From: Nemertoderma westbladi
Taxonomy: Eukaryota > Xenacoelomorpha > Nemertodermatida > Nemertodermatidae
Direction of reading: 5' to 3'
NCBI GenBank assembly: GCA_032718475.1
Contig: JAUCBJ010004906.1
Location: 37,156-101,155, forward strand
Length of the DNA stretch: 64,000 nucleotides
Positions 61,001 to 64,000 of this stretch are shown here, piece by piece; within the stretch, counting starts at the first letter, position 1; each line of letters begins with the position of its first letter. The notes under the pieces were generated by a model. The model was not told the origin of the DNA. It saw only the letters and a program-made list of their open reading frames with translations, and did no database searches. Made by a program: the position numbers and the translations under genes.

Positions 61001-62127
61001 CAACCAATACATACAGACGTGAGAAACAACTGGTAGAGTGACAGATATCCGGACAGACAACCAATACATACAGACGTGAGAAACAACTGGTAGAGTAACA
61101 GATATCCGGTCCGACAACCAATACATACAGACGTGAGAAACAACTGGTAGAGTAACAGATATCCGGTCCGACAACCAATACATACATACAGACGTGAGAA
61201 ACAACCGGTAGAGTAACAGATATCCGGTCCGACAACCAATACATACAGACGTGAGAAACAACTGGTAGAGTGACAGATATCCGGACAGACAACCAATACA
61301 TACAGACGTGAGAAACAACTGGTAGAGTAACAGATATCCGGTCCGACAACCAATACATACAGACGTGAGAAACAACCGGTAGAGTAACAGATATCCGGAC
61401 CGACAACCAATACATACAGACGTGAGAAACAACTGGTAGAGTGACAGATATCCGGACAGACAACCAATACATACAGACGTGAGAAACAACTGGTAGAGTA
61501 ACAGATATCCGGTCCGACAACCAATACATACAGACGTGAGAAACAACCGGTAGAGTAACAGATATCCGGACCGACAACCAATACATACAGACGTGAGAAA
61601 CAACTGGTAGAGTGACAGATATCCGGACCGACAACCAATACATACAGACGTGAGAAACAACCGGTAGAGAAACAGATATCCGAACCGACAACCAATACAT
61701 ACAGACGTGAGAAACAACTGGTAGAGTGACAGATATCCGGACCGACAACCAATACACACATACGTGAGAAACAACGTGAGAAAAAAAATGTTGAATATAA
61801 ATTAGGGGAAAAGAGCAGGTTACAGAAAATAACGATATGATATTCTAACCAAAACAATAAACGTGAATCAATAGCATAGATTACAATATAATCATTTTTG
61901 GTGGTAATCAGTGTTGATTTTATCCCGGAGAGGGGTGAATTTTGATTGCGTAGAGTCCCCCCCCCCCCCCCCACCTCCCATCTGTAATGTACACACCTTG
62001 GAGATATGTATGTGAGCAGATCCATAGTGAGTTCCAACCAGGCGGCCACTAGGTGGCAGGCTGAACATGTATCCATCTGTACCAACTCGTTCTTACATGT
62101 GTGGTTACCACCCCATGGAATCCGTAC
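15960..62127 (-). CDS. UNC79: UNC79 homologue (NALCN sodium-leak channel complex subunit), internal 11 exons
   Basis: UNC79 is a large scaffold that, with UNC80, supports the NALCN sodium-leak channel setting neuronal resting potential. Eleven exons (62127-61997, 59021-58870, 58480-58300, 57365-57201, 56852-56681, 32190-32008, 31653-31401, 19522-19372, 19036-18890, 17189-17019, 16093-15960) join without any phase conflict into about 613 codons. Conserved blocks appear in family order: IPWGGNHTC; FPNTNRLLYALL; MPCGADVFW with WRKRFDSVE; ALAHMFSLM; SIKRSSLKTLCTCLESQFD; SWQFFLGRFDTLSLE; RRAKFARSRTQSVRSLR; LLMKFMGTPL; NTVIRHLNVLLG. This is roughly the middle quarter of the vertebrate protein. Introns range from under 0.5 kb to 24.5 kb. 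Four hold minisatellites built from the neighbouring splice site. Downstream exons are not found below 15960, where other genes lie. Confidence 0.95.
16305..16572 (+). mobile_element. MITE-like dispersed repeat, copy 1
   Basis: About 265 bp matching 57600-57863 in the opposite orientation, for example ACACTATATCGCTCTATG, GTACCAATTTAAGAAT and GGCGCTCGGTAAAT. Within it, a block of about 140 bp is bounded by inverted TAATTAC..ATTA..GGGAAAAA-type ends, as expected of a small foldback or MITE. It lies in the UNC79 intron between exons 11 and 10. Confidence 0.7.
17019..17189 (-). CDS. UNC79: UNC79 visible exon 10
   Basis: Acceptor TTATTTACAG|TCTC, donor GACAG|GTGGGT, phase 2 on both sides. Encodes a Ser/Thr-rich linker (LFSNEKQKAHSLDEF, PQTASGTAQSLDMSH). 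Little conservation; support comes from splice sites and phase. Confidence 0.82.
17190..17286. other. intron sequence upstream of UNC79 exon 10
   Basis: Contains the polypyrimidine tract of the exon 10 acceptor; nothing else is seen. Confidence 0.5.
17287..17570 (+). mobile_element. tRNA-derived SINE
   Basis: A box TGGTGTAGTGG and B box GGGTTCGACCCC at tRNA spacing, most like a Glu or Gly tRNA head, followed by an unrelated body (GGCGCTATGCTCTGCC). It lies inside a UNC79 intron on the opposite strand. The head does not fold as a complete tRNA. Confidence 0.75.
17646..18889 (-). repeat. 27-bp minisatellite duplicating the UNC79 exon 9 donor junction
   Basis: About 46 units. On the minus strand each unit is the exon 9 end (ACACAGCTGTGTGTGG) followed by GTAAGTTACAG. 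Seventeen of 27 bases are coding in the exon and ten are intron. The first donor (18884-18889) is the genuine one. Units vary in a few bases (CACAACTG, CACAGTAG, CACCCACAG forms) and carry a 1-bp longer form (AGCTTGTG) in the 18570-18720 part. The internal CACAGCTGTG palindrome could help slippage. Confidence 0.95.
18890..19036 (-). CDS. UNC79: UNC79 visible exon 9
   Basis: Acceptor CTCGTCCACAG|ATCCC, donor GTGTGTGG|GTAAGT, phase 2 on both sides. The junction reads ARSRTQSVRSLR, a conserved UNC79 motif. The exon end GACACAGCTGTGTGTGG plus the donor is repeated about 46 times downstream as a 27-bp array. Confidence 0.92.
19372..19522 (-). CDS. UNC79: UNC79 visible exon 8
   Basis: Acceptor CTTTTGTTCTAG|GTCGTT, donor CGCCAG|GTGAGA. 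With one base from exon 7 it reads GRFDTLSLESHLDFENN and ends RRAKFAR, matching the family. Its first 17 bases (GTCGTTTCGACACGCTT) plus the acceptor are the seed of the 38-bp array. The intron upstream is 11.9 kb. Confidence 0.95.
19523..19717 (-). repeat. 38-bp minisatellite, exon-proximal part, duplicating the UNC79 exon 8 acceptor
   Basis: Five 35-38 bp units directly upstream of exon 8. On the minus strand each ends CTTTTGTTGTAG and continues GTCGTTTTGACACGC or a close variant, the same order as acceptor plus exon 8 start. The array is then interrupted by a transposon and resumes at 23473. Confidence 0.93.
20276..21900. repeat. 42-bp minisatellite inside the transposon
   Basis: About 38 units with core CACCCTCCACAGATCCTCCT and CTTCCCACTCCGTC. 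Blocks of 5-7 units recur (for example 20465-20700 against 20780-20945 and 21160-21340), showing higher-order amplification. Related units occur at 63560-64000 in opposite orientation in the second copy, so the array belongs to the element. The many open frames are due to the 42-bp length. Confidence 0.93.
22040..22565 (-). pseudogene. decayed transposon-encoded protein remnant
   Basis: Minus-strand translation from about 22565 reads NEVAKATNKKIRWIY, LEAGHGKGPADGVGGTIKR and SFNDIIAMLKSRIKT, then after a frame change near 22290 it reads IQGIGKAHEI, ISNMINISCKKVSPLFC and an acidic tail. A GHGKG.ADGVGG..KR segment followed by a KGT.K.H-like segment and a Cys-containing tail resembles the C-terminal part of uncharacterised invertebrate transposon proteins I have seen, but I cannot name the family. 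No start codon or catalytic domain is present. Confidence 0.5.
22881..23895 (+). repeat. first copy of a 1015-bp tandem duplication
   Basis: The segment from TACACAAGGGACAATCC through the transposon right end and about 420 bp of the 38-bp array is repeated at 23896-24910 with almost no changes. The junction is at TACACAA, present both in the transposon and as a variant of the array word CTACAACAA, which suggests unequal exchange at microhomology. Confidence 0.9.
23896..24483 (+). mobile_element. duplicated right end of the TIR transposon
   Basis: Second copy of the last 588 bp of the transposon, created by the 1015-bp duplication and not by a new insertion: it has no left end and no target duplication of its own. 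Confidence 0.9.
24484..29425 (-). repeat. 38-bp minisatellite, distal main block
   Basis: About 130 units, in plus orientation CTACAACAAAAGTATAAAAT then AAGCGTGTAAAAACAAAA. On the minus strand the acceptor part (ACTTTTGTTGTAG) is kept while the exon-derived part has drifted to TTTTGTTTTTACACGCTT. Two higher-order periods are visible: about 486 bp (marker ATAAAGCGTGTCGAAACAGC near 24660, 25146, 25632) and 1178 bp, which is 31 units (markers AAAATTAGCG, GTATTAAATAAG and AAAACAAGCG at about 26886/28064, 27109/28287 and 27187/28365). Confidence 0.95.
29426..29936. other. intron sequence, nothing recognised
   Basis: AT-rich stretch of the UNC79 exon 7-exon 8 intron between the 38-bp array and the palindrome. 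The two short minus-strand open frames have no recognisable content. Confidence 0.5.
29937..30546. mobile_element. 0.6-kb palindrome (foldback / long-TIR element)
   Basis: Two arms of about 280 bp (29937-30217 and 30251-30546) are inverted copies with a spacer of about 33 bp. Matching words include TGGTACCAATGGAAAGCTGG, AGCGTTTACGATATTACACC and AATATAGTGTCG with their inverted partners. A C run of about 18 in the left arm pairs with a G run of about 22 in the right. Arm divergence is only a few percent. A foldback transposon is the usual explanation. A transcript through it would make a near-perfect 280-bp hairpin. Confidence 0.85.
30547..31056. other. intron sequence, nothing recognised
   Basis: AT-rich portion of the same UNC79 intron. 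No exon-like frame is seen. Confidence 0.5.
31057..31195. mobile_element. partial G-run MITE-like element
   Basis: G run followed by CAATTAAGGGAAAGGAGCAG and GTTACAGTGGCACG, matching the 5' half of the element at 3641-3909. The 3' half with the C run is missing. Confidence 0.6.
31401..31653 (-). CDS. UNC79: UNC79 visible exon 7
   Basis: Acceptor TTGTTTGCAG|GTTATC, donor TTTCTTG|GTGAGT; phase 0 in, phase 1 out. Contains ALAHMFSLM, LSLQSIKRSSLKTLC and ESQFDSVVDDRPMIL, among the best conserved UNC79 sequences. Confidence 0.96.
31654..32007. other. short intron between UNC79 exons 6 and 7
   Basis: 354 bp with a standard GTGAGT donor and a TTGTTTGCAG acceptor. No repeat array here, so not every intron of this gene is affected. 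Confidence 0.85.
32008..32190 (-). CDS. UNC79: UNC79 visible exon 6
   Basis: 183 nt, 61 codons, phase 0 on both sides. Acceptor CTATTATTTTAG|GTTGTA, donor AACCTG|GTGAGT. VVQVLAPLIMHCVSMPCG followed by ADVFW aligns without gaps to the family through the very first codon. This proves that the opening 16 bases (GTTGTACAAGTACTGG), which are also part of the 40-bp array unit, are coding here. Confidence 0.95.
32191..56680 (-). repeat. 24.5-kb, 40-bp minisatellite filling UNC79 intron 5; unit contains the exon 6 acceptor
   Basis: Roughly 610 units. On the minus strand a unit reads GTACTGGTTCCTCTGTATTC then TATTATTTTAG, then GTTGTACAA: a polypyrimidine tract, an AG and the first bases of exon 6. 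The array begins within the donor GTAAGTACTGG of exon 5 and ends in the acceptor of exon 6, leaving no non-repeat intron. Variants include GG/AA (exon-like GGGGCC), TCTGAACC (+3 bp), CTTGCACAAC and ACAACCC (which destroys the AG). A foreign 27-bp word (TACTACTAGGATCGGCATGC...) occurs three times, at 35401, 36566 and 40337. Confidence 0.97.
56681..56852 (-). CDS. UNC79: UNC79 visible exon 5
   Basis: Acceptor ATATCCACAG|ATACC, donor TGCCAG|GTAAGT. Encodes YHTPLVRYHFIRIIRLVCLK and ends LIEPNQCQ, phase 0. The donor is followed at once by ACTGG and the first unit of the 40-bp array, so exon 5 sits directly against the array. Confidence 0.9.
56853..56963. other. intron sequence upstream of UNC79 exon 5
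   Basis: AT-rich, with the exon 5 acceptor tract at its low end. Confidence 0.5.
56964..57130 (+). mobile_element. tRNA-derived SINE
   Basis: A box TAGGTAGAGTGG and B box GGGGTTCGATCCC, followed by a body (GTCAACCCAGCGATATGGGG) and a short tail of GGTAAAA repeats. In the UNC79 intron between exons 4 and 5, opposite strand. Confidence 0.75.
57201..57365 (-). CDS. UNC79: UNC79 visible exon 4
   Basis: Acceptor TTTTATTTTCAG|AGCGC, donor GGCCAA|GTCAGT. Contains ALVIDNLDDNVEV and FPNTNRLLYALLHLLA, which aligns with the family segment ending LIYTIFQEMAK. Phase 2 on both sides. Confidence 0.9.
57366..57599. other. intron sequence upstream of UNC79 exon 4
   Basis: AT-rich intron with the acceptor tract of exon 4 at its low end. 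Nothing else is recognised. Confidence 0.5.
57600..57863 (-). mobile_element. MITE-like dispersed repeat, copy 2
   Basis: Inverted copy of 16305-16572. The inner block has inverted ends ATTATTTATTACATGGGG and TTTTTCCCATGTAATACG about 130 bp apart. Lies in the intron between UNC79 exons 3 and 4. Confidence 0.7.
57864..58299. other. intron sequence downstream of UNC79 exon 3
   Basis: AT-rich intron remainder. The plus-strand open frame at 57993-58226 is composition-driven and has no recognisable domain. Confidence 0.5.
58300..58480 (-). CDS. UNC79: UNC79 visible exon 3
   Basis: Acceptor CTTCCACAG|GTCTCC, donor TCCAG|GTAACC; enters phase 1, leaves phase 2. Only one of three frames is open (LPSIRPKLVSGVL, TMATAQSIPVDESH). 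Low conservation, supported by splice sites and phase agreement on both sides. Confidence 0.8.
58481..58869. other. intron between UNC79 exons 2 and 3, with a G run
   Basis: Contains GGACATCCGAGGTCTGGACA followed by a G run of more than 20 (58611-58632) and CGGACGTCCG, possibly another G-run element. No array of splice-site units here. Confidence 0.6.
58870..59021 (-). CDS. UNC79: UNC79 visible exon 2
   Basis: Acceptor TTTCTCACAG|GACTG is firm and is the last copy of the 57-bp array. It encodes an acidic, poorly conserved stretch (TEIAIARKTEDDVN, YAESDCTSIF). The donor ATAG|GTTGGT was chosen because it alone fits the phase of the next exon among the candidates I checked; it is the least certain boundary of the gene. 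Confidence 0.75.
59025..61770 (-). repeat. 57-bp minisatellite ending in the UNC79 exon 2 acceptor tract
   Basis: About 48 units. On the minus strand a unit runs TCTGTATGTATTGGTTGTCG, then GGATATCTGTTACTCTACC, then GGTTGTTTCTCACG. The last unit before exon 2 has TTTCTCACAG|, so the array multiplies the pyrimidine tract, but the other units read CACG and lack the acceptor AG. The length is 19 codons and the consensus has no stop in any minus frame, which explains overlapping open frames of about 900-1030 codons. Block structure (groups of 5-8 units repeated) is evident from the CCGGACAGAC, AACTGG and TATAGT variants. Confidence 0.95.
61797..61981. mobile_element. partial G/C-run MITE-like element
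   Basis: Matches the 3' half of the element at 3641-3909: AGGGGAAAAGAGCAGGTTAC, then GGAGAGGGGTGAATTTTGAT, then a C run. Sits between the 57-bp array and UNC79 exon 1. Confidence 0.6.
61997..62127 (-). CDS. UNC79: UNC79 visible exon 1
   Basis: Acceptor CTTTCTAG|GTACGG, donor CCAAG|GTGTGT; enters in phase 0, leaves in phase 2. Encodes VRIPWGGNHTCKNE and ends YISP; the PWGG.HTC block with a following C..C pair is characteristic of UNC79. Confidence 0.92.
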
Positions 62128-62582
62128 CTAGAAAGAGACATAATTTTTTTATTTTTATTTACTCAGGATGTGTACCATTACTATCGATTGACTGAACTAT
62201 GCACTTCTACATAGTTACCAATTTAGTTTCCGGAGCAACGGAAATTTGAATAATAATTTCCCCATTTTTACTAGAATTTTGGCTGGTACAAAATGGGAAG
62301 CTTATTAACTCTACGTCTCTATAAAACGGGGGTGGATGTAACGCAGCCCATCAAATTTGTCGACCCCAAAAACCTTTATTCCCAAAAATACCCCTCCATA
62401 TGATGAACTATCGTGATTTTTAAACTAAAACAAACCGAGATAGAGCAATTAATGTGTAACACGCCAGTGTAAATATCAGGGTTGCTACACTCTTTCAGTT
62501 TCAATTTTCCCTGACTTTTTGAAAAATTATCTGACTTCAGATACACAAATTATTGGCAGCTTTATCTTATTCGTTCGCTTTA
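62128..62582. other. intron sequence upstream of UNC79 exon 1, nothing recognised
   Basis: AT-rich; the acceptor tract of exon 1 lies at the low end. No exon-like frame. Confidence 0.5.
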
Positions 62583-64000
62583 GGCCCAAACTCCCAAAAA
62601 GGTTTCCCACACGATTCGACTTAATTTTAGAATCATATTTTTATTGGAACCTAGTAAAGTTATATATATATATATTTTTGAAGATAATTTTATGGTCCGA
62701 CAGATGCACGAAAGTCATACTGTCACTCCGACTTTGAAAGATTTTACAGACCTTTTAGTTATAAAAAATGCAGGTTTTTCAATTGTCCTAATACATCTGA
62801 TGGATGTATTTTGACATCTACAGTATTGAGTGTATTTCAACAAGTTATAGCTCATTTTAAAGCTAAATAATAGAGGAATGCAATAGAATAACTTCCAATT
62901 TCAAAATGTACCTATTTTTTTGACAATTACTTGTCCCAAACGGTAACACCTGAAATCACCAAAATGTTTTTATATGATTCTATAAACTAAATTCTTGGTT
63001 GTGAAAGGGGTGGAAGTTGAACGTTCCAGATTTTACGAAAAATTACTAAATATAACCGGAGATATGGGTGGTTTTATGCGTGCGAGTGGATTATGTCAAT
63101 TAGGATTGCCCCATGTGTATTGCTTTACCATGCTCTAGAATCAGTCCTAACAAACTTGATATGAAGATTCAAATACCAGCAGATAGCCCAGATATTGGGC
63201 TTTTGCGTGGTTAATCGTTTGTGGCAACAAGTGACTGTGGAATAGACTTTAGTTGCTTTTACGTTTATCAGCATGTGTTTTGTCCCGTCTGTAACAAAAG
63301 CCTGTAACACAAAAAATCGTTACAGGGCGGGACGTCCCACATGAAAAATGTGGGACGTATAATTTTGGGCTACAGATTGGGACATGCCTCACCTGTAACA
63401 CTATAGGTATAACTGCAAGAGGAGGAGTTAGAGGTGGGAGGGCAGAAGTTAGAGTTGTGAGGGGATCAAGTTGAGGTGGGAGGGGAAAAGGTCGAGGTGC
63501 AAGGGGAGCAGTTGGAGGGGCGAGAGGACTAGTTAAGGGTGCGAGAGCTGTAGTTAGAGGTGCGATAGGAGAAGCGTGTGGAGACGGAGTGGGAGGTATG
63601 GGAAGATCTATGGAGGACGGAGTGGGTAGTATAGGAGGATCTGTGGAGGTGTGGGAGACGGAGTGGGAAGTACAGGAGGATCTGTGGAGGTGTGGGAGAC
63701 GGAGTGGGAAGTACAGGATGATCTGTGGAGGGTGTAGGAGACGGAGTGGGAAGTACAGGAGGATCTGTGGAGGTGTGGGAGACGGAATGGGAAATACAGG
63801 AGGAACTGTGGAGGGTGTGGGAGGCGGAATGGGAAGTACAGGAGGATCTGTGGAGGTGTGGGAGACGGAGTGGGAAGTACAGGATGATCTGTGGAGGGTG
63901 TGGGAGACGGAATGGGAAGTACAGGAGGATCTGTGGAGGTGTGGGAGACGGAGTGGGAAGTACAGGATGATCTGTGGAGGTGTGGGAGACGGAATGGGAA
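62583..64000 (-). mobile_element. second copy of the TIR transposon, inverted and internally deleted, cut by window end
   Basis: Starts GGCCCAAACTCCCAAAAAG and follows the right end of the element at 19722-23468 in reverse orientation (TTTCCCACACGATTCGACTT, ACTCCGACTTTGAAAGATTT). Identity is clearly lower than between the tandem duplicates. Relative to the first copy it lacks the coding remnant: sequence corresponding to 22600 is followed almost directly by sequence corresponding to 22040 and then by the 42-bp array (63560 onward). The other end is outside the window. Confidence 0.85.
63560..64000. repeat. 42-bp minisatellite of the second transposon copy
   Basis: About ten units, inverted relative to 20276-21900, with core GGAGTGGGAAGTACAGGA and GGAGGATCTGTGGAGG. 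Continues past the window end. Confidence 0.9.

Noticed and set aside
58787-62085. Overlapping minus-strand open frames of about 900-1030 residues with a 19-residue repeat
   Set aside because: The unit is 57 bp (19 codons) and its consensus lacks stops in all three minus frames, so long frames are automatic. The real exons at both ends use other frames and have proper splice sites.

Overview
This window is nuclear DNA of an animal, most likely a marine invertebrate. The reasons are multi-exon genes with GT-AG introns, animal-only genes (a furin-type proprotein convertase, the NALCN-channel subunit UNC79, the sperm-tail protein STPG1), tRNA-derived SINEs with a GGGGTCGATAAAATGAGTACC-type tail, LINE reverse-transcriptase debris and MITE-like elements. 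Cephalochordate (amphioxus) is a reasonable guess, because I recall minisatellites overlapping exon/intron boundaries being reported there, but the sequence alone does not prove it. All four recognised genes lie on the minus strand.

Layout. 1-2838: 5' part of a furin-like convertase (three exons, 3' end outside the window). 4987-5910: HMCES/SRAP-family protein in one exon. 6388-7637: a SINE running into a 36-bp minisatellite. 10020-10310: C-rich tandem repeat; 10579-10907: LINE RT fragment. 11258-12271: STPG1 in one exon. 12615-15640: a 60-bp minisatellite abutting the tail of another SINE. 15960-62127: eleven exons of UNC79 whose reading phases all chain (about 613 codons), covering a middle stretch of the protein. 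UNC79's first and last exons are not in the window.

The striking content is in the introns. At five splice junctions (one in furin, four in UNC79) the intron contains a tandem array whose unit includes the neighbouring splice-site region. In four of the five it also includes the adjoining coding bases. The furin exon 2 donor is repeated about 14 times (44 bp). In UNC79 the repeats are the exon 9 donor about 46 times (27 bp), the exon 8 acceptor for about 6 kb (38 bp), the exon 6 acceptor for 24.5 kb (40 bp, about 610 copies, filling the entire intron), and the exon 2 acceptor tract about 48 times (57 bp). The copies of the furin, exon 9 and exon 6 arrays that I traced would put a premature stop into the message if used, so these introns carry tens to hundreds of decoy splice sites.

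A 3.75-kb DNA transposon with terminal inverted repeats, its own 42-bp minisatellite and a decayed coding remnant sits inside the 38-bp array. A deleted, inverted relative fills 62583-64000. A 0.6-kb palindrome lies at 29937-30546. Where UNC79 should continue toward low coordinates there are instead three other same-strand genes, so either these are nested in a UNC79 intron, or the gene is broken or misassembled here. The very long open frames inside the arrays are by-products of repeat lengths divisible by three and are not annotated as genes.
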